Below, piece by piece: positions 44,135 to 52,903 of a stretch of DNA of 64,000 nucleotides. The DNA is from Sphingobium sp. Cam5-1 (GTDB lineage Bacteria > Pseudomonadota > Alphaproteobacteria > Sphingomonadales > Sphingomonadaceae): NCBI RefSeq assembly GCF_015693305.1, contig NZ_CP065139.1, positions 620,001 through 684,000 of the forward strand. The letters run 5' to 3'. Numbering within the stretch: position 1 is the stretch's first letter; every line of letters starts with the position of its first letter. Below the pieces are notes generated by a model. It was not told the DNA's origin and ran no database searches. It saw only the letters and a program-made list of their open reading frames with translations. The translations under genes and the position numbers were made by a program.

Positions 44135-44893
44135 TCAATTTGCCAGATAGCCGCCATCGATCGGGATGCACGCGCCGGTGATGAAGGCCGCCCTGTCCGA
44201 CAGCAGGAAGGCCGTAAGGTGCCCGCACTCCTCCGGCTCGCCCATTCGCTTGATCGCCTGGGGCGCAAGCAGCCCTTCCAGGAACTCGGGCGAAGTGCCG
44301 TCGAGCAATTTGGAGCGGATCGCGTTGGGCAGGATAGCATTGACGCGCACATTAACGTCGCCATTCTCCCCTGCCGCCGTTCGCGTCAGACCAAGGATCG
44401 CATGCTTGGTCGCCGCATAGACGCCCGCTTCGCGGAGGCCCACGGCGCCGGCGATGGACGAGACGTTGACGATGCTGCCGCCGCCCTGCTCCCGCATGAC
44501 GGTCAGGGCGCCGCGCATGACGCGAAAACAGCTTTTGAGGTTCACATCGTTCACCTTGTCCCACAGATCATCGCTGCTGTCCGCCAGCATGGATTTGAGG
44601 CCGATGCCCGCATTGTTGACGGCGAAGTCGATCCGCCCGTTGATCGCGCGCGTCTGCGCAATCAGCGCGTCGATATCGGCCGCGCTGGTAACATCGGCCG
44701 CCATGAAGCGCGCGGTGCCACCCGCCGCTTCGATCTCCGCGACCGCTTGCGCGCCTTCCTCGGCTGAGGAGGCAAGGTCGCTCAGCACGACGTCGGCTCC
44801 TTCCGCCGCCAGCACCTTGGCGATGCCGCGCCCAATGCCGCTGGCAGCGCCAGTGACAAAACCCGTTTTCCCGGGAAGCAATCCGTTGGTCAT
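44135..44893 (-). CDS. Short-chain dehydrogenase/reductase
   Basis: Classical SDR of 252 aa: cofactor motif VTGAASGIGRGIA near residue 14, NNAGIG, catalytic Ser in VNVSSIAG and YAATKHA (Tyr about 151, Lys about 155), with the end CIPIDGGYLA. The ATG at 44893 is preferred; an upstream in-frame ATG at 44965 adds residues outside the fold. It lies between an AraC regulator (same strand, upstream) and the TonB receptor, and could oxidise a side-chain alcohol of a lignin-type phenylpropanoid so that the cupin has a ketone substrate. That sequence of steps is inferred. Confidence 0.83.
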   Translation of the reverse strand: MTNGLLPGKTGFVTGAASGIGRGIAKVLAAEGADVVLSDLASSAEEGAQAVAEIEAAGGTARFMAADVTSAADIDALIAQTRAINGRIDFAVNNAGIGLKSMLADSSDDLWDKVNDVNLKSCFRVMRGALTVMREQGGGSIVNVSSIAGAVGLREAGVYAATKHAILGLTRTAAGENGDVNVRVNAILPNAIRSKLLDGTSPEFLEGLLAPQAIKRMGEPEECGHLTAFLLSDRAAFITGACIPIDGGYLAN

Positions 44894-44975
44894 CTGCGTC
44901 ACTCCTGCATGCTGATGATAGGCGCGCTCCTGCGATCGGAGCGGCCGATGGACGATCTCTGGCAATTACCGCTGG

Positions 44976-45908
44976 TCAGGTGCGCGCGATCTGGCGCCCT
45001 TCGCGAGGTGAATAGCCGTGCCGCTTGCGGAAGCAGCGCGCGAAATAAGCAGGGTCGTTGAAGCCGAGCTCGAGGGCGATCGCGGTGATGTTCGCCGCCC
45101 GGTCGCCCGCGAGCATTTCCAGCGCCCTTTCCAGCCGCCTGTCCAATATATAGGCGCGTAGCGTCGTGCTTTCAGCGGCGAACCAGGTCTGGATCGTGCG
45201 CGGCGAAACGCCGACTTCGCGAGCAATGGATTCCGTGTCCAGGTCAGGATCGCCAAGCCGCGCTTCAACGATCGCCTTGACCCGCGCCAGTCCCCGACCA
45301 TCGACATTGGGACCACCACGAACAGCGCTGCGCAAGGCAAGGCCCAGCAGGTCGAGCATCAGCGTTTCGGCACCCTCGGCCCAGCTTGGATCAGGCGGCG
45401 CGGCGCGGCTCTCCGCCTCCCGCCACAGGGCGAGAGCGAGTTGGTGAAAACTGTGGACGGTCGGCGAATTGCCGGGCGTCGGACTGCCGATATGGAGGTC
45501 CAGCTGCGGCACGCGCCGTTCAAGTTCATGGCGGGCAACGTCGACCACCATCATTTCATGGGATGCAACCTCGATCCGCATCGGCGCTGCGGTGGTGCAG
45601 ATGGAAAGGTCGCCCGGACGCAGCACGCATTCGCGGCCGGATTGACGCTGCTCGCTGAGACCAAGGGTCTGGAGATGCACCAGCAGCCGCTCTTCGCCAT
45701 GGTGCCGCGCGCTGCGCGACACGACCGAAGATTCCGCCCGCGCCTTGAAAATGGTGAGATCGCCCAGTGTCCAACAACCAAGCTGGCCTAGAAATTCGCG
45801 ATTGGAACTGTCGATCATCAGCCCGGCGGACCGGCCAGAGGCGATCCTGTTCCAGTAAGCCAGGCGATCACGCCTGGCGACGTCCTGCGTCGAGAATTGC
45901 TCGATCAT
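44976..45908 (-). CDS. AraC-family regulator (FeaR-like)
   Basis: Regulator of 310 aa with a FeaR-type N-terminal sensor domain (DVARRDRLAYWNRIASGRSA near the start, LVHLQTLGLSEQ, RECVLRPGDLSIC) and a C-terminal AraC domain (IAREVGVSPRTIQTWFAAES, ALELGFNDPAYFARCFRKRH). The ATG at 45908 has GGAGAG seven bases upstream. An open frame continues to 46157 but lacks conserved content. It precedes the SDR gene on the same strand by 83 bp and is divergent from pabB. It probably controls the SDR-receptor-cupin group in response to an aromatic compound. Confidence 0.84.
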   Translation of the reverse strand: MIEQFSTQDVARRDRLAYWNRIASGRSAGLMIDSSNREFLGQLGCWTLGDLTIFKARAESSVVSRSARHHGEERLLVHLQTLGLSEQRQSGRECVLRPGDLSICTTAAPMRIEVASHEMMVVDVARHELERRVPQLDLHIGSPTPGNSPTVHSFHQLALALWREAESRAAPPDPSWAEGAETLMLDLLGLALRSAVRGGPNVDGRGLARVKAIVEARLGDPDLDTESIAREVGVSPRTIQTWFAAESTTLRAYILDRRLERALEMLAGDRAANITAIALELGFNDPAYFARCFRKRHGYSPREGRQIART

Positions 45909-46219
45909 CCACCGCTCTCCTGACTGGAACAGTTTCACATAAATTAGGAAAAGGAAATAGTGGCGGTCGTCGTCCCCCATGGCCTTCATCCTGCTCGTCG
46001 CAGATGATGGGGTCATAAGAATCGTCAAGAGACTGATAAATCTGGTTTTATCTCCTTCCATTCCCTCCTGTGGAATATAGCGTCGGACCAAAGACTTAGA
46101 AAAAATGAATATCTGCGGATCAGTTCGAATGATCGCCACAGCGCGATGTGGGGCCACAGCAGACCTAAAGCTCGTTCAGAGGCCGAAGATTTCTCGGCAC
46201 GTGCGACGTGGAGCGTGCA
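45909..46219. other. 311-bp intergenic region between AraC and pabB genes
   Basis: I see no gene here. The stretch is less GC-rich than its surroundings, with A/T-rich patches near 45945-45960, 46030-46060 and 46095-46115, and should hold divergent promoters for the AraC regulator and pabB. No clear palindrome, riboswitch-like fold or repeat was recognised. Confidence 0.6.
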
Positions 46220-47428
46220 ATGAACCATCTTCTCACTGTGCCGCCGCAATCGGCCCGACCAGAATGTGGTGTGAAGGCCATGGGTTTCCTGTCGGCCTTC
46301 GATCAACCCTATGTGCTTTTAGATGACGCATCCTCGCCCCACGGCGACGTCACGCTCTTCACCCATCCGTTGCAAGTGATCGAGGCTTCGACGCTTTCGG
46401 AAGTCGCACCTGCACTGGAAGCGGTGCGCGCAGCCACGAGACAAGGCGCACACGCCGCCGGCTTTGTCAGCTATGATGCCGCTGCCGCCTTCGATCCCGC
46501 CATGCCGGTTACCCCCTCCTGCGGGCCGCTCCTCTGGTTCGGGATATTCGGAACTCCATTGGTGCTGCCGTCACAAATGTTCGCGGACCTGCTGCCCAGC
46601 GACACAGCGTTCCGCATGGGGCCACTGACGCCCGCCAGCACGAAAAGGCAGCATATGGAGCGGATCGAGGAGCTGCTCGAACTCATTCGTGCAGGCGATC
46701 TGTATCAGGCCAACCTCACTTTCCGCGCCGGGATGGACTTCGACGGTGATCCGCTGGCGCTCTACGCCCGGCTGCGGCAGCGCCAACGTGCCCCCTATGG
46801 CGCGATCATATCCACTGGCGCAGACCTCAACTTCTCCTTCTCGCCGGAGTTATTCTTCACGGTGACTGGGCGCGACATCGCCTGTCGTCCGATGAAGGGT
46901 ACAGCGGAGCGACACGGCGATCCCTCAGCGGATGCCGCTGCCGCTCAGTCGCTCGCCACCGATCCCAAACAGCGCGCCGAAAATCTGATGATCGTCGACC
47001 TGATGCGCAATGACCTGTCGCGGGTGGCGGAGCCTGGATCGGTGAAGGTGCCGCAGCTTTTCTCAGTCGAAACCTATCCGACGGTCCACCAGATGGTTTC
47101 TGCCGTGACGGCGCGCCGCCGTGAGGATGTGGACGCTTTCGACATCCTCGCCGCCCTGTTCCCCTGCGGCTCCATCACCGGCGCGCCCAAGATCCGCGCG
47201 GCGCAAGTGATTGCACAGCTGGAAGACAGACCACGCGGCATCTACACAGGATCGATCGGCCATTTCACCCCGGACGGTGACGCGCGTTTCAACGTCGCGA
47301 TCCGTACCCTGACCGTTTCACCGGCAGAACGGCGGCTGACGATAGACCTCGGGTCCGGCATCGTCGCTGACTCCGATCCCCTCGCGGAATGGGAGGAGTG
47401 CCTGACCAAGGCACGATTTCTTGACTAA
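46220..47428 (+). CDS. pabB: Aminodeoxychorismate synthase component I (PabB)
   Basis: Makes 4-amino-4-deoxychorismate from chorismate and ammonia (or PabA-delivered glutamine nitrogen), the branch point to p-aminobenzoate and folate. The protein is 402 aa without a fused aminodeoxychorismate lyase. The chorismate-binding domain has ELLELIRAGDLYQANLTFRA, RPMKGTAERHG (active-site Lys), NLMIVDLMRNDLSRVA, VETYPTVHQMVS, CGSITGAPKIRAAQVI and DLGSGIVADSDP. The ATG at 46220 lies six bases after GGAG; GTG at 46208 is possible. Location beside catabolic genes is unusual and fits a boost in folate for the THF-dependent demethylase. A convergent terminator follows. Confidence 0.92.
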   Translation: MNHLLTVPPQSARPECGVKAMGFLSAFDQPYVLLDDASSPHGDVTLFTHPLQVIEASTLSEVAPALEAVRAATRQGAHAAGFVSYDAAAAFDPAMPVTPSCGPLLWFGIFGTPLVLPSQMFADLLPSDTAFRMGPLTPASTKRQHMERIEELLELIRAGDLYQANLTFRAGMDFDGDPLALYARLRQRQRAPYGAIISTGADLNFSFSPELFFTVTGRDIACRPMKGTAERHGDPSADAAAAQSLATDPKQRAENLMIVDLMRNDLSRVAEPGSVKVPQLFSVETYPTVHQMVSAVTARRREDVDAFDILAALFPCGSITGAPKIRAAQVIAQLEDRPRGIYTGSIGHFTPDGDARFNVAIRTLTVSPAERRLTIDLGSGIVADSDPLAEWEECLTKARFLD

Positions 47429-47512
47429 GTGTTTAGTCCCGGCATTTGATGGTGGGGATTGAGCATGATCCGATTTGGCCTGACCGAACAAGCCCCAAAG
47501 CACCAATCCTGA

Positions 47513-47538
47513 AACCCGCCACCCGATGGCGGCGGGTT
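47513..47538. terminator. Bidirectional terminator between pabB and a TonB receptor
   Basis: 8-bp stem AACCCGCC (47513-47520) and GGCGGGTT (47531-47538) with a 10-base loop, located between two convergent genes. The flanks give CCTTC on one side and TTTC on the other strand, so it could serve both transcripts, though neither has a long T-run. Confidence 0.7.
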
Positions 47539-47547
47539 CCTTCAACG

Positions 47548-49725
47548 TCAGAAGGTGAAGCCTGCGCGAATCCCATATTCGCGCGGCGCACCGTAAAATT
47601 CATTGAGACCAAACTGGCCGCTGACATAGTGCTTGCCGGTCAGATTGGTGCCATAGGCCTCGATATGGAACTGGCCGGTGCGCAGGGTGACGAGGCCGGA
47701 CAGCAGGCCATAGCCCTTGATCCGGTCGGACACCGGCGAGTAAGCGAGATAGGTGAAGCGGGGGCCAACATAGGAATAGCTGACCCGTGGCGTCAGGGTC
47801 ACGTCGTCACCCAACTGGAATTCGTAGGCCGCCGTGCCGCCATAGGTCCATTTGGGTGAATAAAGATTAGGGCCGCCGTCGGTAGTGGTGATGGCTGGCG
47901 TGTAATCAAAGCAGACCGGAGGCGCAGACGGCGTGCCGGGAGGGCATTGGGGACCCAGGCTTCCCGATGGGATAGCCCGCGTGTTGATAAAGGTCAGCCC
48001 GGCCAGCTTCGAATGGACATAGGCGACATTGGCGTCGAAACTGAAGCCGCCGAATTTGCTCTGCAACTGCGCTTCGAAACCTTTGATCTTGCCTTGCGAA
48101 ATATTCTGGACGCCGTTGAAGCCGGTCGTCGGTTCGATCACTTCGAACTGGAAATCGGAATAATCATTGTAGAAAGCCGAAATCTGCGTGCGGACATGCT
48201 TGTCGAACAGGCTCGCCTTCCAGCCGATTTCATAGTTCCACACCATTTCGGGCCGGAATTCCGAATCCACTGCGTTGAAGCCGCCCGGTTTATATCCGCG
48301 CGCGGCAAAGGCGTAGAGCAGATGGTCATCGTTCACAGTCCAGTTGATCGCGGCCTTGCCGGTCACGCGGCCATCCTGGTGCGATCCTGCCAAATTCGCA
48401 ACTGGCAGGCCGCCAGGCGGGAAGATCGGGATGCCTGCGCCGATGCGCACCTGACCCACGCCGCTGGCTTTGTAATGCGAATAACGGGCGCCGAGTTGCA
48501 GTTGCACATCCGGGGTTACCCGGTAGCTCCCCTGCGCGAAGACGCCCAGCGTCGTGCGTGTGTTATCAGGATCAATATCCGTCGGAAAACCAGCGCGCAG
48601 TTCGCGAATGCGCACCTTGATCTCATTGCGCTGGAAATAGCCGCCCAAAATCCATTCCAGCGTTTCGCCGGTCGGTGAGATCAGGTTGACTTCCTCGCTA
48701 TACTGCCGTTCCCGGGCATAATAGTCCTGCGCGATACCGTCCGGAGCAGGCGACGCGTCCACATCGTTGACGCCTTCGATCTTCTTGCTCTGATAGCCGC
48801 TTATCGATCGCAACACGATGCCGTTGGCGAACTCCTGCCGCAGTTCCAGGCTGGAGATGAACGCCTTTTCCCGGATCGCCACCGGCGTGTCATAGTTCAG
48901 CGTGTAGATGTCGCCGACGCGATAAGAGGCATATTGTGTTCCCCGGATCGGGCGATAGGCATAGCCGCCAATGTCGCGATCATTATACTGGACCTTCAAC
49001 AGCGCGCGGAAGTCTCCGGGTTGCCATAGTACGCCCAGCCTTCCGCCCTTTTCATCGAGCTTGCCTGCCTCGTTGTTGAAGGGGCCGACGTCATTGAAAT
49101 AGCTGTCGTGACCACGGTAGAATCCAGCGCCGCGCACAGCCAGCGTGGAGGATAGCGGCACGTTGACCGCGCCTTCCAATCCGAAATTCCCCCGATTGCC
49201 AGCGCTGCCTTCGGCATAGCCATTGATGCCATTCAGATCGGGATTGCGCGAATTGATGAAGATCGCGCCACCGGTCGAGTTGCTGCCGACCAGCGTACCT
49301 TGCGGGCCGCGCAATACTTCGACGCTTGCCAGATCGTAGAAACTGTTGGCCTGGACGATCGGCGGCTGGAACAGCCCGTCGACATAGGTGGCGACACCTG
49401 CGGTCACATTGGGCGAGTTGCTGGCAAGGCCGATGCCGCGAATGTTGACCGCCGACGTGATACCCGCGTCGGAAATGGACAACGCAGGCGTCGCATTTTG
49501 AAGATCGTTGAGGCGCACGACGGCGTTCGCCCTGAGGTCGTTGGCGTCCAGCGCGCTGGCAGCAACAGGCACCTTTTGCAGATTTTCGGTCCGGCGCTGG
49601 GCCGTCACGACGATCTCGCCCAATGTGCTGGATGACTCAGGCTGCGGAGCGGCCTCTTGCGCCCCGGCGGACGCTGTCCACAGCGTCATGATGGCGGTGG
49701 AGCCCATCAACAATATACGCTTCAT
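47548..49725 (-). CDS. TonB-dependent outer-membrane receptor
   Basis: Receptor of 725 aa. Signal peptide MKRILLMGSTAIMTLWTASA ends GAQE. The plug has LGEIVVTAQRRTENLQKVPV, LQNATPALSISDAG, AVNIRGIGLAS and SVEVLRGPQGTLVGSNSTGG. The barrel ends REYGIRAGFTF with the usual aromatic C-terminus. GGGAGG precedes the ATG at 49725. The serine hydrolase gene lies upstream on the same strand (32 bp away), so the two are probably co-transcribed: a secreted hydrolase releasing a product that the receptor imports. The substrate is unknown. Confidence 0.9.
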   Translation of the reverse strand: MKRILLMGSTAIMTLWTASAGAQEAAPQPESSSTLGEIVVTAQRRTENLQKVPVAASALDANDLRANAVVRLNDLQNATPALSISDAGITSAVNIRGIGLASNSPNVTAGVATYVDGLFQPPIVQANSFYDLASVEVLRGPQGTLVGSNSTGGAIFINSRNPDLNGINGYAEGSAGNRGNFGLEGAVNVPLSSTLAVRGAGFYRGHDSYFNDVGPFNNEAGKLDEKGGRLGVLWQPGDFRALLKVQYNDRDIGGYAYRPIRGTQYASYRVGDIYTLNYDTPVAIREKAFISSLELRQEFANGIVLRSISGYQSKKIEGVNDVDASPAPDGIAQDYYARERQYSEEVNLISPTGETLEWILGGYFQRNEIKVRIRELRAGFPTDIDPDNTRTTLGVFAQGSYRVTPDVQLQLGARYSHYKASGVGQVRIGAGIPIFPPGGLPVANLAGSHQDGRVTGKAAINWTVNDDHLLYAFAARGYKPGGFNAVDSEFRPEMVWNYEIGWKASLFDKHVRTQISAFYNDYSDFQFEVIEPTTGFNGVQNISQGKIKGFEAQLQSKFGGFSFDANVAYVHSKLAGLTFINTRAIPSGSLGPQCPPGTPSAPPVCFDYTPAITTTDGGPNLYSPKWTYGGTAAYEFQLGDDVTLTPRVSYSYVGPRFTYLAYSPVSDRIKGYGLLSGLVTLRTGQFHIEAYGTNLTGKHYVSGQFGLNEFYGAPREYGIRAGFTF

Positions 49726-49757
49726 TCTACCCTCCCTTATTCTTGCTATTCTTGCGA

Positions 49758-51011
49758 TTATTTCGGTGACCACGCCGATACGGCTTTCAGAAAAGCGCCG
49801 GTTTCCGCCGTCGGCTTCTCATCGCCCGGCGGGAAATAGCTGATCTTGACCACGACGGTGCGGGATCGCGGATCGACGTAGATGAACTGGCCCTGCAACC
49901 CCACGGCACTGTAGGCGCCGCTATTGTCCAGCAGCCACCATTGCATCGCATAGCCGGTGGGGACGCCCGGGGCCTTGGCATCGGCTGGCGTGGACGGCGC
50001 AGTAGATGTGCGGACCCATTCAGCCGGCACCACCTGCCGCCCGTTGGCGCGGCCGCCGTCCAGCATCATCTGGCCGATCCGCGCATAGTCGCGCAGCGTG
50101 GCGTTGAAGCCAGCGCCGCTGAATTCGCGGCCCGTGCCCGGCTGCCCATCCATGATGTAGAAGCCGTCCTGCTCCGCGCCCAGCGGCTCCCACAATTTCT
50201 GCGCGGTATAGCCCGCGACGGTCGTGCCGCTGACCCGTTCGATCAGCCAGCCGAGCACGGCGGTGTCCAGCGTCTTGTACTGGAACACGCTGCCCGGCGC
50301 ATGCAGCCGCTTGATCGTCCGCGCTGCGTCGGCAAAGCGCGCGACATTCTTGACCAGCGCGTCGACATGATTGCGCGCGGCGATGCCAGGATTGGCGAAA
50401 TCGTAGCGTTCCTCATAATCGACGCCAGACCGCATCTCCAATATCTGCCGAATGGTGACGCCATCATATCCGCCGCCCTTCAATTCGGGCAGGTAAGTCG
50501 CGACATCGTCGTCTAGCGATTTGATCCGTCCTTCCGCCAGCGCGCAACCGATCAGCAGCGACGTGACCGACTTCGTCATGGACCAGCCGATGAAGCGGCT
50601 GTTTTCATCGCTGTTATTGCGATAGATTTCGCTGACGATCTTGCCGTCCTTCATCACCAGCAGCGCGTTGGTGTAGGTGCGATCGAGGAAGTCCTGCGCC
50701 GTGTAGCGCTTGCCGCCGAAAGTGTAGCTGACATCCAGCGGCGCGTCGGCGCGCGGCAGCCGCCAGGGCGTGCCCGCATGGGCGACGGTGCGCGTGGTGA
50801 ACAGCCGGTCCATGCTGCGGAAAGTCAGCGAATTGATGTCGCCATCCAGCATGTGCCAGCGAGCGATCTGGACTGCGACCGGGACGGTGGACGGCGGCCC
50901 GTCGGCCAGTACCGGCGGCAATGTCTGCTGCGCTGATGCAGGCTGAATTGCCGCGCACAACGCGCCAGCGGCCAAACTCACAATTAATCCCGATGCTTTG
51001 CGCACACGCAC
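49758..51011 (-). CDS. Secreted serine hydrolase, beta-lactamase/6-aminohexanoate-dimer hydrolase family
   Basis: Protein of 417 aa of the class C beta-lactamase fold, closest in layout to NylB-type esterases/amidases. A signal peptide (VSLAAGALCAAIQPASA, cut near residue 27) points to the periplasm. The nucleophile motif is WSMTKS (Ser144, Lys147); an EMRSGVDYEERYDF segment gives a candidate tyrosine, and GYAMQWWLLDNSGAYSAVGL forms the late conserved region. The start is one of two GTG codons (51011 or 51005) after AGAGG. It could cleave esters or amides of aromatic acids such as feruloyl conjugates, given the adjacent receptor and nearby ferulate genes. A true beta-lactamase role is less likely. 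Confidence 0.82.
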   Translation of the reverse strand: MRVRKASGLIVSLAAGALCAAIQPASAQQTLPPVLADGPPSTVPVAVQIARWHMLDGDINSLTFRSMDRLFTTRTVAHAGTPWRLPRADAPLDVSYTFGGKRYTAQDFLDRTYTNALLVMKDGKIVSEIYRNNSDENSRFIGWSMTKSVTSLLIGCALAEGRIKSLDDDVATYLPELKGGGYDGVTIRQILEMRSGVDYEERYDFANPGIAARNHVDALVKNVARFADAARTIKRLHAPGSVFQYKTLDTAVLGWLIERVSGTTVAGYTAQKLWEPLGAEQDGFYIMDGQPGTGREFSGAGFNATLRDYARIGQMMLDGGRANGRQVVPAEWVRTSTAPSTPADAKAPGVPTGYAMQWWLLDNSGAYSAVGLQGQFIYVDPRSRTVVVKISYFPPGDEKPTAETGAFLKAVSAWSPK

Positions 51012-51117
51012 ATCCTCTACTTTCGGCCGCTAATAGTCGTCGGCTCGTTACTGGCATTTTGGACTTGAGAACTGAGCGGCGCGGCTCCCAAATGGGATAT
51101 GCGGCGCAGCATCTTGT

Positions 51118-52266
51118 TCAATGCATGCTGCCATGCAATTGAGCGATGACGGACCCATAGAGCTTGCCCACCAGATCGGCCTGGCGGCGGCTGTCCGTCT
51201 TTTCGAGGATTCGCTTCATCTGGATCCGCACGGTGCCGACGGAAATGCCGCGGCGGCTGGCATAGGCATTGAGCGATGTGCCTTGCGACAACGCGACGGC
51301 GAGTTGCGCCTCCGCAGGCGTCAGGCCGAACAGCGACGTGACGTGCCCCGCCGACAAGGGAGGCGCCTGAGATGGATCGATCAGGATCAAGGCGACACCG
51401 TTTCGGTCATCGTCCCAGCCATGCGCCGCCGAGCCCTTGAAAGCGTCGTTGGGCAGGGCGATGGCCTGCATTATGCTGCCCTCAAGATCGCCGAAGGTCG
51501 CCGTGACCATGTCGCCATGGCAAGCAGGTGACAAAAGCCGTGCCAGCCTCTGACGACTTTCGGCGGACACCCCGCGCAGTTGGCCCTGTCCCAGCGTCAA
51601 GGGCGCGCCATTCCCCAGCATCGCCGCCGCTGCGCGATTGTGCCAACGTACCTCGCCGCTCGCGTTGCAGAGGATCACCCCCGCCCGTAAACGGTCCAGG
51701 ATCGAGGCCAAGGATGCCTGCGCCGCCTGCGCCGCCTGCACCGTGGCCGATACGCGCGACATGGTCAGCAGATGCGGGGCGATGTCGGCCAGGAAGGTTG
51801 CGTCATAGCCGTCGCGCTCGACCGTGTCATTGATCTGCCGGTGCAGGATCAGGCTGAACCAGCGCGACGGCGCAAATTCGAAAAGCAGGCCCGCCCCGCC
51901 CCTTAGACCAACTTGCGCCAGTCGATGCCGCGTTTCCTGCAATTGCGGCGATGCGGAAGCAAAACGCTGTTCATCAGTGCGCACCGCGAGTTGCCCTTCC
52001 AGGCGATCGCGCGGCACGACAGCGAGCCGGGGATTGTCGGGATTGTTGATCCATCGGTCGTGCAGCGCGGCGTTCGCATGGGAATAGCTGTCCCGCTCCT
52101 GCCAGCGCTGGATCAGGTGGTCGCCTTCCTGCCGATAAATCTGCACCGCCGCGCTGCGGACGCCAAGACCAGAGCAAATCTGGTCCAGCATCGGCCGCCA
52201 ATTGTCCGGACGTTCACAGCATCCGTAAAGCGCGGGCAATATCTGCGCGCTGAAACTGGCCTCCAT
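51118..52266 (-). CDS. LuxR-family regulator with PAS-like sensor region
   Basis: Protein of 382 aa. The first 190 residues contain no recognised motif beyond a generic sensor look. Residues about 195-300 resemble a PAS domain (ILDRLRAGVILCNASGEVRW followed by HNRAAAAML). The C-terminal 65 residues form a LuxR-type HTH: FGLTPAEAQLAVALSQGTS, YASRRGISVGTVRIQMKRIL, LEKTDSRRQADLV. This architecture is common in sphingomonad catabolic regulators. It is upstream of the serine hydrolase-receptor pair on the same strand and may regulate it. The signal is unknown. Confidence 0.82.
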   Translation of the reverse strand: MEASFSAQILPALYGCCERPDNWRPMLDQICSGLGVRSAAVQIYRQEGDHLIQRWQERDSYSHANAALHDRWINNPDNPRLAVVPRDRLEGQLAVRTDEQRFASASPQLQETRHRLAQVGLRGGAGLLFEFAPSRWFSLILHRQINDTVERDGYDATFLADIAPHLLTMSRVSATVQAAQAAQASLASILDRLRAGVILCNASGEVRWHNRAAAAMLGNGAPLTLGQGQLRGVSAESRQRLARLLSPACHGDMVTATFGDLEGSIMQAIALPNDAFKGSAAHGWDDDRNGVALILIDPSQAPPLSAGHVTSLFGLTPAEAQLAVALSQGTSLNAYASRRGISVGTVRIQMKRILEKTDSRRQADLVGKLYGSVIAQLHGSMH

Positions 52267-52349
52267 TGCATCCCTCCCTGCTTGCCGCGCACTGTTTTAC
52301 CGCGGCGATAGGCTCCCAATTGACGTACGCTGCGGGAGGATAGCGCGGC

Positions 52350-52829
52350 CTACATGACCGCCGCTTCCCTCTCCTCATCCGTGGCATTTTCTTCCTGTTC
52401 CAAAACGTCCAGCACGACGCGCAGCGCATCCTGATATTCGGGCGTAAGCAAGCGCGTGTAGCGGCGTTCGTGCGCGGACATGATGGCGTCCGCCTCGCGG
52501 CGCGCGTCCTTTCCCTGGGTCGTCAGACACAGAGCGAAGGAGCGTCCATCGACCGGCGACTTCTGCACCAGATCCTTTTGAATGAGGCCAGTGATCAACG
52601 GCACCATATTGGCGCGCTTGATGCCCAGCATGCGGCCTATGTCGCTCTGGATGCAGCCGGGATTGGCGCCGATCGTCATGAGAATGGTGGCCTCCACCGG
52701 TCGCAGACCGACCAGTTCCAGCGCCGCGCCGAGCGTTGCCATCATTCCCGAAGAAGTCCGCCGCAGCCGATAACCCAGCCGCGATGCGACCGGATTGATC
52801 AGTCTCTTGTCGGAAGGACTCGTGCTCAT
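52350..52829 (-). CDS. ferC: MarR-family repressor of the ferulate genes (FerC-like)
   Basis: Winged-helix repressor of 159 aa: LGYRLRRTSSGMMATLGAAL near the start, LRPVEATILMTIGANPGCIQ, recognition region GRMLGIKRANMVPLITGLIQ, and a KSPVDGRSFAL wing. It is divergent from the ligV-ferB-ferA operon over a 74-bp gap that contains an inverted repeat. In SYK-6 the MarR protein FerC occupies the same position and is released from DNA by feruloyl- or coumaroyl-CoA-type thioesters. Assignment rests on family plus gene order. Confidence 0.83.
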   Translation of the reverse strand: MSTSPSDKRLINPVASRLGYRLRRTSSGMMATLGAALELVGLRPVEATILMTIGANPGCIQSDIGRMLGIKRANMVPLITGLIQKDLVQKSPVDGRSFALCLTTQGKDARREADAIMSAHERRYTRLLTPEYQDALRVVLDVLEQEENATDEEREAAVM

Positions 52830-52839
52830 GCCACCCTCA

Positions 52840-52887
52840 TAATGTTATTGCTCAGAACAATCAACATTGATATGCAACATAACATTA
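52840..52887. promoter_or_regulatory. Inverted repeat in the ferC-ligV intergenic region
   Basis: Perfect 9-bp arms TAATGTTAT (52840-52848) and ATAACATTA (52879-52887) with 30 bases between. The inner part also carries CAACATTGATATGCAACAT. The right arm overlaps the start of the GGAG ribosome site of ligV and the left arm lies 11 bases from the ferC start. It is a likely operator for the MarR repressor on both genes. Confidence 0.65.
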
Positions 52888-52903
52888 GGAGAGGACCTGA
52901 CAC

